From positions 5,586,448 through 5,650,447 of the forward strand of contig CM030935.1 in the NCBI GenBank assembly GCA_018136815.1: 64,000 nucleotides of DNA, in the 5' to 3' direction. Positions within the stretch are counted from its first letter, which is position 1. Every line of letters begins with the position of its first letter. The position numbers and the translations under genes are program-made. The notes beneath the pieces were generated by a model. That model was not told the origin of the DNA and ran no database searches. It was given only the letters and a program-made list of their open reading frames with translations. Shown in pieces: positions 53,590 through 63,480 of the stretch. The stretch is from Isochrysis galbana. Its lineage: Eukaryota; Haptophyta; Isochrysidales; Isochrysidaceae.

Positions 53590-56500
53590 CTAGTATTCCT
53601 CAGAAATGCTGCCATCATCATCCTCGTCATCAGTTTCCTCGCAGTTGTTCTCGTCGCCAACGCCATGACGTGCCTCCACACGGGTTGCCGGCTGCTCCAC
53701 CTGCGGACCGCCTCCTGCATCACGGGAAATTTTGGTGGAATCCATTGGAAATCCTTGCTCAAGGACTGTCTCCGTGTCGGTCCCCATGCGCGGAGTAGGC
53801 ACAGACGCAGCATCCTGAGGAGTATCCGTGGCATCACAGCTCTCCTTGGCTGTCATCGCAGTGGAGACAAGCAGCGGCAGCCGGGTCGGCGAGCGAGTGC
53901 GCGACGTGGAAGTGGGCGGCTGAGGGGCTTCGGCCATTTCCGCGGCATTTGGGGCAGGGAGGCCCACTGCGCTGGTTCCCGCACTGAGAAGGGCACGATC
54001 GTCTTGATCCACCCGAGCACTAGCTGAGGTGCGACAGATGCGGTCGAGCATCCACTTGGTCGGCGCGACGGCAGGGAGACCCGGCTGACGCCATACGCCA
54101 TCGCTGCCCGGCTTAGTGTTCCCCGCAAAGGCGCGAGCTAGCCACAGAGGTAGATTGGCAGGGAGGTCAGCTGGTGGAAGTGGTCCAGCGATGTGACCGG
54201 TAGCGTCATCTTCTTCGTCCTCGCGGTTTGCGCCGGTGGAGGTTTGCGACGCCTCGTCGGTGATTAGGTAATGGGCGACGCGCGGTGAATGCACGATAGT
54301 AGCCCCCGCAGCCATCGCAAGGGCGCGAAGGGTGTCGTGGGGGAGGGCTGTTCCGCGCCAGATGCAAATAGAGACGCCGTCTAATGGGCGCGAGGCTGCG
54401 AGCCGTGCATCGCGAACCGCGCCCAAGTGTGTGGCTTCAAAGTCGGCCTCGTCGAGCCAAGACCCGGCCTCGAGCGAGCGGAAGATCCATTCGGCACGAA
54501 CCACCCAGACGTGCGGCGACGCTGCCGCAAAGTACGCGCGTAGCGGCAGGGCAGATGCGCCGTCGGGCACAATAACGTGCGTGCACCCAGACGGCAGCGA
54601 CTCACCTGAGACGTTGCCCGTCGCACCGAGGAAGCTCGCGCTCGCGATGAGCGCCTCCGCCTCGCTGCGCGGAATACCCGCGCTCAGTGCAAGACTCTTG
54701 GAGCATGCGCTTGCGCGCAGTGCCTTAGGCCGCCTGCTGCGTTTAGATGGCGCGTGGTCAGCGGCGGCTTTCGCCTCGGACGCAAGCGGGCTTGACGCCG
54801 CTTTTGGCCGTCCTCGCTTCGAGGCTTTTTGGTTTGGGGATGACGCCGCGCCTGCTCGGCGACGGCGGCGTGGGCCGACCGCATTAGTACTGGAGGCTTC
54901 CTCCAAAGCACTGCGTTGCCCGTCGTCCCCCTCAGCTACCGGGACCTCGACCCTGGGAGCCGATGCCGCTTGCGCCTTGGGCCGCCGGCCTCCCTTCTTC
55001 CGCGTCTCACAGCTGACCATGCCGACCGGCTCATCGTTGGGCTGAGATGGCGAAGCGGTGGCGGTTGAAGTCGTCCGCGGCTTGGGGCGCCGGCCAGCCC
55101 TCATCTTTTTGGGGGGCTCGCCGATTCCAGGCTCGTCCGGTTTAGCAGCACCGCTAGTTGGGTCCTCCGTTCCTGTGGCATCAGCCCCAGGCGCCCCGGC
55201 TGGTTCTCCGATGGACGCATCGGTGGGAGCGGATGGCGCTGCGATTACATACGCTGGGGCCGCTCCCACTCCGTCGGCGCTTTGGGAGGAAGTTCCACCC
55301 ACCTCGTCGGCACACCTATCGGCAGTGCCGCTTAGGTTGGGAGCCACCTCCCGTCGCGGCGATGGGGAGGCAACAGCGCCTACAGCTGCCGGAGGGCTAC
55401 CACGCGAGGGTTCACACCGCTCGGTGGACTTCACCTGCGAGGGTTCAGCGGCTGCAGCCACCAGACCGTCCCTCTGAGGGATGATTGGCGGTGAGACGGC
55501 TTGAATGGTCGGTGCTGCCAAATCTGGCTGAGCTACGGCTGGCGGAGGCGTGCCCTGCTCCAGTGGAGGCATGGCCACCCCTTCATCTACCGCAGCCTGA
55601 GCTGCAAATAGCGTGTCGGCTCGGCTCGGCTCGTCGATAGCCGGCTCCTCCACCGGGCTCGGGTCTCCCAGCACCCGGTCGCACTGTTCGAGCGGCTTGA
55701 AGTGAGTCAGGATGAGCGCCGCCTTACCGCGCGCTGCGACGCGCTCCCACTTGCAAAGCTGCACGATCGTGTGCAGCCGTGCCTCGCCACTCTGCACCAA
55801 GGCGTTGAGCTTAGTCGCCAAGCTCGCCGAGACACTCCGAGCGCCATCGGAGAGCGACACACGGTAGCGGAGCGAGCCGTTTGCATTAGAGGCGCCTATT
55901 TGCGTGACGCCCACCAGCTGGAGGCACAACTCGCTGGTTTTCAGGGAGTCGTCGCCGCGCTGGAGCTTCTGGACACTCCCTGCAGACAGCTTGGGCAAGT
56001 CGGCTGGCGCCGCCATCGGATGCCCCCCAGAGCTCATCGCCTTGGCCTTACCCGCGGCCTTGGACGACATTGAAGGCTCATCCAGCACCGAGGAGATGCG
56101 GCTGCGCTCAATCGTCTCACGGCGCCCACCATCCGACTTGAGAACGCTGGGCGTCGAGTCGTCGAGCGGAGAGGGCATGGGCGGCGGCTCGGCGGCCGCC
56201 GGCTCATCGGGCATCTGCGAGAGCACTTCGATGGCGACCTCGACACGCCCTTGCGATTTGCTCAGCGCGGCGCGCGCGGCGCCCGCCTCGAAGCCCATCT
56301 CGACCATCAGCCGGACCGATGCCTCCATCTCGACCACCGTCGCTGGCTCCACGCGCGGCCGGAGCGGCCGGCGGCTCTCGCCGCTCTCGGCGGCGCGTTT
56401 GGCAGGGGAGAGGGAGACAGCTGGATTCGCGGGCTGCGTGAGCTCTGCCGTGCGCCGTGCGCCCTGGCTGGCTGGTGGGACAGTCTTCGTGTGCCCGGCC

Positions 56501-56595
56501 GAAAGAGAGTGGCGGAGGGTGGGCTGCGAGGCGTGGCGGATGGGCGGCTGCGGTGTGTGGCGGGAGAGCATCGAGGGAGCAGCTGAGCGTCGCAT
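53590..56595 (-). CDS. UBA, RPA70N-like, AT-hook and tandem BRCT protein (DNA-damage adaptor candidate)
   Basis: A single exon encodes 1001 residues from ATG 56595. Residues about 87-128 form a UBA domain (ASVRLMVEMGFEAGAARAAL). Residues about 198-306 match the N-terminal OB fold of RPA1 (LPKLSAGSVQKLQRG, LRYRVSLSDGARSVSASLAT, LVQSGEARLHTIVQLCKWER, ALILTHFKPLEQ). Four AT-hook-like motifs follow (GRRPKPR near 501, GGRRPKA near 536, KRGRPKA near 593, SRRPKA near 620). A BRCT pair lies at about 629-722 (CTHVIVPDG, VWVVRAEWIFRSLEAGSWLD) and about 737-858 (LDGVSICIWRGTA, MAAGATIVHSPRVAHYLITD, APTKWMLDRI). The C-terminus is acidic. By family knowledge UBA binds ubiquitin, RPA70N binds acidic checkpoint peptides and BRCT pairs bind phosphopeptides. 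The combined nuclear role is inference, and I know no protein with this order. Confidence 0.8.
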   Translation of the reverse strand: MRRSAAPSMLSRHTPQPPIRHASQPTLRHSLSAGHTKTVPPASQGARRTAELTQPANPAVSLSPAKRAAESGESRRPLRPRVEPATVVEMEASVRLMVEMGFEAGAARAALSKSQGRVEVAIEVLSQMPDEPAAAEPPPMPSPLDDSTPSVLKSDGGRRETIERSRISSVLDEPSMSSKAAGKAKAMSSGGHPMAAPADLPKLSAGSVQKLQRGDDSLKTSELCLQLVGVTQIGASNANGSLRYRVSLSDGARSVSASLATKLNALVQSGEARLHTIVQLCKWERVAARGKAALILTHFKPLEQCDRVLGDPSPVEEPAIDEPSRADTLFAAQAAVDEGVAMPPLEQGTPPPAVAQPDLAAPTIQAVSPPIIPQRDGLVAAAAEPSQVKSTERCEPSRGSPPAAVGAVASPSPRREVAPNLSGTADRCADEVGGTSSQSADGVGAAPAYVIAAPSAPTDASIGEPAGAPGADATGTEDPTSGAAKPDEPGIGEPPKKMRAGRRPKPRTTSTATASPSQPNDEPVGMVSCETRKKGGRRPKAQAASAPRVEVPVAEGDDGQRSALEEASSTNAVGPRRRRRAGAASSPNQKASKRGRPKAASSPLASEAKAAADHAPSKRSRRPKALRASACSKSLALSAGIPRSEAEALIASASFLGATGNVSGESLPSGCTHVIVPDGASALPLRAYFAAASPHVWVVRAEWIFRSLEAGSWLDEADFEATHLGAVRDARLAASRPLDGVSICIWRGTALPHDTLRALAMAAGATIVHSPRVAHYLITDEASQTSTGANREDEEDDATGHIAGPLPPADLPANLPLWLARAFAGNTKPGSDGVWRQPGLPAVAPTKWMLDRICRTSASARVDQDDRALLSAGTSAVGLPAPNAAEMAEAPQPPTSTSRTRSPTRLPLLVSTAMTAKESCDATDTPQDAASVPTPRMGTDTETVLEQGFPMDSTKISRDAGGGPQVEQPATRVEARHGVGDENNCEETDDEDDDGSISEEY

Positions 56596-56639
56596 TCTCT
56601 GAGGAACAGGCGGGGTGTGTGAGGAGCCTAGCGAGGGGG

Positions 56640-56872
56640 GGGGGAGGGGGGGGACGAAGGGAGGACGGTGAACGAGGAGGGGGGAGGGGGGAGAAGGGGG
56701 CGAGGGTGGAGGAGGGGAGAGAGAGAGAGAGAGAGGGAGGGAGGGAGGGAGGGAGGGAGGGAGGGAGGGAGGGAGGGGAGAGAGAGGGAAGAGGAAGGGA
56801 GAAAGAGAGAATACTTTTGAGGAGCGAGAGAGCGGACAGAGAGAGAGGGCGAGAGAGGGGTTCCCCGAAGCG

Positions 56873-56915
<43 letters not shown>

Positions 56916-57030
56916 CAGAGAGACAGAGAGAGAGGGTGAGGAGAAGAAGAAGAAGAAGAAGAAGAAGAGAGAGAGAGAGAAGAGAGAGAGAGGAAGAGAA
57001 GAGAGAGAGAGAAGAGAGAGAGAGGGCGAG
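56640..57030. repeat. GA/GGGA tract upstream of the BRCT gene
   Basis: GGGA and GA repeats plus (GAA)n at 56940-56968, starting about 45 bp before the minus-strand ATG; CT-rich on the gene strand. Confidence 0.85.
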
Positions 57031-57391
57031 GACGGCGGGTAGACGGCCGTTCGCGCGGCTTTTCCCGCGCGTTTCCCGCAGGCGGAGGGTTTTTTTTTTC
57101 GCCTCGTGCTGACCCTCGCAGGGATAGATGCTCCATTAGGCATTAGCATTAGGCTGAGATTAGATCCTGATACAGTAAGGGTGCACCATTAACTCCTTAC
57201 CGCCGGCCCGCAGCGCCAATTTTGGCGCTTCGGATTTGATCTTTTGCGGTTTGTGCGGGAGGAGGAAGTGCGTGTAAGAGATAAGTGAGAGGGCACGAGC
57301 GAACAGAAGGTGGAACATATTTTCTGGGTGTGTCGCCACCTCCCCCCCCCCCCCCCCCGCGACAGCGTCCCCCAGCGCCCTCCTGAGAGGG
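57031..57391. other. Spacer, no gene
   Basis: Short mixed sequence with a C-run (57342-57358); no coding signal seen. Confidence 0.5.
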
Positions 57392-58246
57392 CCGAGAAGA
57401 GGGTGCAACTCGAGGTTCCCTTTTTTTGTCACGCCCCTCCCGGCTTTTTAGGTATATAATTTCTACTGACCCCTAACTTCGCCCCTAGCCCTAGCTCGGG
57501 GGTTGACCGCGCGCAAACAAACATAAACACGGGGACCCATCAATAGGGCGGTCAAACAGCTGTTTCAAACAGTGTTTTTTTATTAGGGGTGAAAAAATGA
57601 CCATCTCAAAATTGAGGAAATCTGAGGATTTTTTTCGGGAGAAAGTTCCCAATACACCCAACTAACACATATCCGGGGCCCATTAGCCATTAGGACCCGG
57701 ACCCCCCCCTTGGGCCCCCACAACAAAACGTAATCGAAAACTGACAAAAGACGCTAAAATCGCAAAAGCTTGAAAAGCTCAACTTCGAACCGATGCCGGG
57801 CGCGCTGCGTGGCCGTTTTCGACGATCCATCCGGATGGGGGACCCCACCAGATACCAAATACGCATAGCCCACCCGGATGGTCACGCCAATCGGGCAGGC
57901 CGCGCGCCGAACCCTCGTCGAAATCACCCATCCGCCGAGCCCATTGACCATTGAACGTTGAGCCGTCGCCGAGGGAGGCCCGGAGAGCCCAACTTCGAAC
58001 CGATGCCGGGCGCGCTGCGTGGCCGTTTTCGACGATCCATCCGGATGGGGGACCCCACCAGATACCAAATACGCATATCCCACCCGGATGGTCACGCCAA
58101 TCGGGCAGAGAGGGTGCAACTCGAGGTTCCCTTTTTTTGTCACGCCCCTCCCGACTTTTTAGGTATATAATTTCTACTGACCCCTAACTTCGCCCCTAAG
58201 TCGGGAGTCGACCGCGCGCAAACAAACATGAACACGGGGACCCATC
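57392..58246. repeat. Nested direct duplications A-B-B'-A'
   Basis: Segment A (57392-57541; gagggtgcaactcgaggttc to cacggggacccatc) recurs at 58107-58246. Segment B (57774-57898; aacttcgaaccgatgccggg to gccaatcgggcag) recurs at 57989-58106. The two B copies differ at very few positions, suggesting recent duplication. Confidence 0.8.
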
Positions 58247-58397
58247 GTGGAAGACACGATCGCCCCGCCCTTGTTGAAGAATGCAACCATGCCCGCTGCC
58301 CGAGTTGAAGAATGCAACCATGTGGGCGTCCGACTGCGGACGTCCGCCCTTGCACGCGCATGGGCAGCACGCCGGGTGGCGACGTCTTCAGAAGACT

Positions 58398-59110
58398 TCA
58401 CACCATTTCCACGCCGTTTGATTGAAAGGAAGAAGCAAGCGATTCCCAGGAGTCTGCAGGATGCACTTCGCACCAGTGACCGCCACTCCACCTGCAAGCG
58501 TGTGAATGAGCTGCTGATTCCGCTCGCCCGGCGCTGCCCTCGCTCAGCCCAGCCACTGTCCCTCTGTCAGAGCAAGGCTCATCTGGAGGTTGGGGATCAG
58601 AAACAGGCTCGGCAGACGGGACAGGAACGGGCGTATTGAATACGGGATCGGAATTCGAATTCGGCGGAACGGAGAACGGCGCGGCGGGCAAAGGTTGAGA
58701 AGGGGACTCAACCGAGGCCGGAGGGGCACCAATGGAGTTGTCTCCTTCTTCCACAAGCGGTGGCGAAGTTTCGACTCGAAGAGAAGTCATAGTGCCCGCT
58801 TGGCCTTGTAGAATGCTGAGTATCGCGTTGAAGGTAGACCCCACCTCCCGCTGAAATTCTTCGTGGCGTTGGGCGGCTTGGAGGGTAGAGGACTCAAGGC
58901 GGTCGACAGCGCCGCGGAGAGCCTCAATCTGGACTTGTTGGTCCATGATTTGGGCGGCGCCGACGGTGGCGGTCGGAGGTGGAACGAAGTTACGTTTGGG
59001 GTACGAGTACGTCGACGACGGGGGTGGAACAAACTCTTCATATGGTGGGGGCTCGAAAGGAGGGAGGGTATGGGAATGCTCGCCACGATTCCCGAGACTA
59101 TAGCGCCGAC
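58398..59110 (-). pseudogene. Gag-like ORF fragment
   Basis: The minus-strand frame is open from about 59110 to 58398. It reads a Pro/Tyr-rich leader (EPPPYEEFVPPP, YSYPKRNFVPPP) and then an amphipathic coiled coil (MDQQVQIEALRGAVDRLESS to LSILQGQ). A Ser/Pro-rich region follows. This order is typical of retroelement gag N-termini. No nucleocapsid knuckle or pol was found. Confidence 0.4.
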
Positions 59111-59470
59111 TTCCCCCTAGTGCTGCGGCTTGTTGCCATCATGTTACTTGTCCCTATTGACACGTCGGAGTGCGAACGAATCTTTTCCCTCGTGAACGAC
59201 ATCAAGACCGATCTGCGTAACAAGATAGATGGGCGTGCAAAATTTGCGCAACCTGATGTTGTGGTTGTGGCATTATCACGGCAAGAAGCTTTCCTTCGAC
59301 TTGCTTCCAGTCGGCGAGATTATGGAGGAATTCATGGACTTGGCCAAGTTGGCTACCCTCAACGTGAACGGCAGGCGTGGGGCGCACCGGCCCACCCCAC
59401 CCCTTGGATCAACTGACGCAACATTGATGCGGCTCATGGAGAATGAGCAGAAAAGCAAGTCGCCAGTTTC
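59085..59470 (+). pseudogene. hAT transposase C-terminal (dimerisation) fragment, frameshifted
   Basis: The frame reads FPLVLRLVAIMLLVPIDTSE, then CERIFSLVNDIKTDLRNK, the hAT C-terminal dimerisation signature. At about 59225 a 4-base duplication-like change moves the homologous continuation (NLRNLMLWLWHYHG) into the next frame, which ends at about 59490. The N-terminal DDE parts are missing. Confidence 0.7.
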
Positions 59471-59722
59471 AGTATCAGAGTGCGAACCTTAACCTATGGT
59501 GTATGCAGGGTGTAGTGTGTGTGTGTATGCGTGTAGCTTGCATATTTTGTATAGTAGTGTGTGCAATCTGAACAATTTCAAAAGTCTGAATTGTGCAGAG
59601 CCTGCTCGCCTCGCGCCACGCTGGTTGGAACGCACGGCCAGCCGCGCGCCGGCGCGCGGCGCGCGGCGCCTATGGCGCCGCGCCCCATCGCCCGCCGCTC
59701 CGCGGCGGGAGGGGGGTTTCCT

Positions 59723-59784
59723 GTGGAACGGCAGCTGGCGCTGCCGTTCCACAAGTGTAACGGCAGCTGACGCTGCCGTTTCAC
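59723..59784. repeat. Two consecutive hairpins
   Basis: gtggaacggcagc (59723-59735) pairs perfectly with gctgccgttccac (59740-59752) over a 4-base loop. A second hairpin, gtaacggcagc (59757-59767) with gctgccgtttcac (59772-59784), repeats the pattern with mismatches. An extra ggcgcc-tat-ggcgcc hairpin lies near 59666-59680. Confidence 0.85.
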
Positions 59785-59789
59785 GTGTA

Positions 59790-60738
59790 ACAGTGGAACA
59801 CCTGTGAAACGTTTCTACACAAACCCTGGTCATCCTCCTCAGGTTGGGGTTGGAAGTGGTGTGGGGTGGGGCTGGCGGCCATGCTGCGTGGGCAGGTGAA
59901 GCAGAAATCGGCCGAGTGAGGTGGCACGAAACGCCGGTGAGACATCCGTCTGGTGTCTCCGGACCATTCAGTCCGAACACCAGCGACAAGAGAGAGGGGG
60001 CTGACCGCCGCCGTGCTCTCGCTGGAGCGCGGCGAAGGTCGGCCTGTCAGGCGGGTCGGTCGCCATCGCTCTGCCTCGGATTCGGATTAGAGCGGGGAGA
60101 GAGACGAGGGGAAATCTTCCCCCGGTCCAACGATAAAAAAATGTGGGCCTCCGGATCAACAAGAGTTTTTTTTAAACCCAGCCTCCCCCACCTCTACCAT
60201 TTTCATTTTCCTCGGCAACTTATCGTGGAGGCAGGTAGCCCCCCAGGAGGTTTTTCTTGGGCTTCGGAGAACGGTCAGAAAATGCACCCCCCCCCCCCCC
60301 GCGTGTTAGTAATTATGAAACACTGTTTGACCGCCCTACTCATGATCATAGTAACGGTTGACTGATAGCAGCTCATAGCGGAGAACGGCTCGGAGCACGG
60401 CTACGGCCATATGGCAACGAGCGGGTAGGTAGAAGTGAGTGGGGAAGGATCGACGAGGCTGGGGCCCTCTCGTGAATCCCGAGTGATGGTTCTTGCAGCA
60501 CAAGACGCTAGAGAGAATAAATACAGATCCCTCAGGACCTTTGAAAGCACGCGCCGCAAGCCTCCGCCACCGCAGAGCCGCAAGGGCCTAGGGTACTGGG
60601 GACCACGCGCAGGAGCGGTGGCTGGTGGGACGGAAGGACGACATACACGCAAGCGAAGCTGCCGCGCTGGCAGCGCGCCATCACAATCAGTGCACGCAGA
60701 TGGCTGGGAGCGGCCTCAGCCAGTGACGGTGGCGCAGC
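59790..60738. other. Intergenic region downstream of the WW-domain gene
   Basis: No gene recognised; includes a C-run (60288-60300) and the inverted transposon end at 60321-60338. Confidence 0.5.
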
Positions 60739-61828
60739 CTACGCCCATCCCTCGGGTACGGTCTCTAGCGGCCGCAGGAACTGGTCGAGCTCCGCTGGCG
60801 CGGTCCACTGCACCCTGCCCGATTTGGGGTGCGAATAGAAGACACGGCCATCCGACGACGTGTGCTGGCGCCATCCCAGGCTCAGTCGGCGCGTGGTGCC
60901 ATCGACGGCATACGCACCCCTGCGCCTCATGCCGCAGAAAGCCGAGCTATCAAGTTTTCTGCGCGCAGTCTGAGCAGCGAGCGCCGCCGCGATGTGAGTC
61001 GCCGAGAGTGCGGCGACGTCGATGAGCAGCAGCAGCGTTAGCAACCCCTGGGAGCACGAGAGCTGGCCCGCGGCGAAGCCGGGTCGCTCGTCACCGCTCC
61101 GCCGGAGCTCGTGGGCGGCGGCTACACACTCCCACGTCGATGGCGCACGCATCCATTGGACTGCAAGCAGGATGGCGACACAGAATGCGGCCGGTCCAAG
61201 CAGCATGTTGAGCTCGTATGCGTTGCTGAGCGAGCGGGCCCTCTTCCACCTATGCCCATGGAAGGAATATACACCTGCAGGTGACGGGTGTGGGCAGGGA
61301 GGGTCAGAGGTCCGGGAGTGCAACTCGGTGAGGGTGGCCGCGGGGAGATGAGTGTGTGGGTGGGGGCGTGCCCTGCGATCTGCCGCAACGGGGTTTGGAG
61401 AGGACCGGCGAGAGCACAGCGAGTCGCGGTGCTGCTGTGGGGAACGGTTGGCCCTCGGCTTGCTCCTCGACCCCACGGCTCAAAGGACGGCGTGGCGGCG
61501 CGTCTGCAGGGCGGCGCGTGCACGAGCGCGGGGAGGTGGTCTGGCGCATGGCTTCACCTGCAACCATAGCCCAGAAGAGTATGGGTGGTGCGAGCCAGAG
61601 GCCGAGCCTCGCGATCGAGAGCAGTCCGCCCCCGTCTCCTCTCCCCCGCTCGGGGTGGGAGTCGGAGGCGAAGAGCAGAGCGACGAAAAGGAGGGCTCCG
61701 ATGGCGCAGAGCGTGCTGAGCAGGAGGAGCACTCCGAGCGGCCCCGGAGGATCCGCGGGCGTCGAAGGAGAGGAGGAGGAGGGGGAGGTGGAGGGCGAGG
61801 AGGAGGAGGCTGTCGGGAGCAGCGCCAT
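60739..61828 (-). CDS. Multi-pass membrane protein with C-terminal WW domain
   Basis: Exon 1 (61558-61828) and exon 2 (60739-61274) join in phase 1 across a 283-bp GT-AG intron, giving 268 residues. Exon 1 has a Ser/Pro-rich start and two hydrophobic helices (GVLLLLSTLCAIGALLFVAL; LWLAPPILFWAMVA). Exon 2 has two more (MLLGPAAFCVAILLAVQWM; GLLTLLLLIDVAALSATHIA). The C-terminal 50 residues contain LSLGWRQHTSSDGRVFYSHP and QWTAPAEL, a WW domain with both tryptophans, the aromatic HP pair and the final Pro. WW domains bind Pro-rich ligands, so this may tether a Pro-rich partner to a membrane. The family is otherwise unknown. A CT tract lies just upstream on the gene strand. Confidence 0.7.
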
Positions 61829-61839
61829 CGAGAGCGAGG

Positions 61840-62110
61840 GAGAGTGAGAGTCGGGCAGAGGGAGAGACGGGGGAGGGGAAAAGAGGAAGTGGGAGGGAGG
61901 GGCCCAGTGGGAGGAGGAGGGGAGGAGAGCCGGCGGAGCAGGACGAGAAGTGGGAGGCACGAGGAGGGAAGGCTGCGTGGAGAGGGAGGGAGGGAGAGGG
62001 AGGGAGGGAGAGAGGTGGCGGAGGCGTGAGGGAGGGGTTGGGGAGGTGAGGGAGGAGGGGGGGGGGGGGGGGGGGCGGGACGAGGGAGGGATGAGGAGAC
62101 GCCGTCTCTG
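61840..62110. repeat. GA/G-rich tract upstream of the WW-domain gene
   Basis: GGGAGGGA units and a G-run (62060-62078), CT-rich on the minus strand. Confidence 0.85.
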
Positions 62111-62255
62111 ATATCTCACGTCTCAGTCTCACTTTTTATCTGTCCTCGAGGGTGCTCTTCGGTCTCGCGTGGGGTGGTGGAAGTCGAGGGGATGCGGGGG
62201 GAGCAAGAGAGAATGGGGCGAGAGAGAGGGAAGAGTGGGGAGGCGGAAGTGAGGA

Positions 62256-62306
<51 letters not shown>

Positions 62307-62817
62307 GGAAGCAGAGGAGGGGGTGACGCGGGGAGGAGGTGAGAAAGTGGGGGCAGAGTGCGAAAGGATGGGGAGGAGGAGCGGACCTCGCGAAACGACG
62401 GGAAGGGGAGGAGAGAGAGAGAGAGGAGAGATACCGCGCGGTGAGATTTGAATCGCGGGCGAAGAAGAGAAGAAAGGGGAGACGGGACGAGAGAGAGAGG
62501 GAGGGAGAGCGGGCCCCTGGAGACAGGAAGAATCTGCCCGATATACGTAAAGAACCCGCGAGGTCTGAGCCGGCTCGCCCACGGGGCAGACGTTCCCTCG
62601 TCCACAGGAAGGTGTTTGCAGTTTATTGTTTGTGTTTCACGTTGGGAGCGCTGCGGGGACGTCGAGCTGGCGGTGCGAGAGAGAGAGAGAGAGAGAGGGA
62701 GGGAGAGAGGGAAGGAGAGAGAGGGGGAGGGAGAGAGAGAAGAAAGAGAGAGCGCAGAGAGAGAGAGAGAGAGAGCAGAGAGAGAGACTTGGAAAGAGAG
62801 CCAAGGGGAGGCGGGGG

Positions 62818-62857
<40 letters not shown>

Positions 62858-63238
62858 CCGCCGCCTCGCAAAAGGCGGTCGGGGGGGGGCGAGGCCCGCC
62901 CGCCGCGGCCGCGGCAAGGGGGCAGGAGAGGAGAGGGGGAGAGAGAAGCGAGAAACAGAGAGAGAGGGAGAAGAGAGAGAGAGAGAGAAGAGAGAGAGAA
63001 GCGAGAAACAGAGAGAGAGGGAGAAGAGAGAGAGAGAGAGAAGAGAGAGAGAAGCGAGAAACAGAGAGAGAGGGAGAAGAGAGAGAGAGAGAGAGAAGAG
63101 AGAGAGAAGCGAGGGGGCCCAGGCCGCCCGCCGCCCCCCTCCGCCCCTTCCCCCCGCGCCCGCCCCCCGCGCCCGCCCGCCGCCAAAGGCGCCCGCCAGA
63201 TCGCGGCGGGCGCACGCCTTTCGCCGATCCGCTTCCCT

Positions 63239-63288
<50 letters not shown>

Positions 63289-63480
63289 TCCCTTTCTCCC
63301 CCTCCTCTCCCCTCTCTCTCCTTCTAATACATCTTGGGAGAGAGCGTGGATTCCCTCTCCCCCCCCCCCCCCCCTCTCTCTCTCTCCCCTTCTCGTAAGA
63401 GCTCTTTGACTACCGTTGCAGCAGCCCTTATTGTAGTACAACGTGAGAGTTCCTGCCTGGAAGACAAATTGCTTGGAAGA
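62111..63480. repeat. Extended GA/CT low-complexity region
   Basis: GA dinucleotides (62255-62300, 62676-62870) and about three direct copies of a 60-bp unit (agaagcgagaaacagagaga) at 62940-63110. A CT tract follows at 63240-63290. No coding exon is convincing; long frames here are products of the repeats. Confidence 0.8.

Larger units (their letters stand above)
57544..60338. mobile_element. Candidate hAT-type transposon remnant with inverted ends
   Basis: tagggcggtcaaacag at 57544-57559 faces an inverted copy at 60321-60338; a third copy lies at 63892-63907 in plus orientation. A hAT transposase C-terminal fragment lies between the first two. Flanking 8-mers match at only 5 of 8 positions, so no clean target-site duplication is seen and the ends could belong to separate insertions. 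Confidence 0.4.

Noticed and set aside
62330-63410. Long Arg/Glu and Leu/Ser frames in the right-hand low-complexity region
   Set aside because: They are translations of GA/CT repeats, open in several frames and both strands, without domains.
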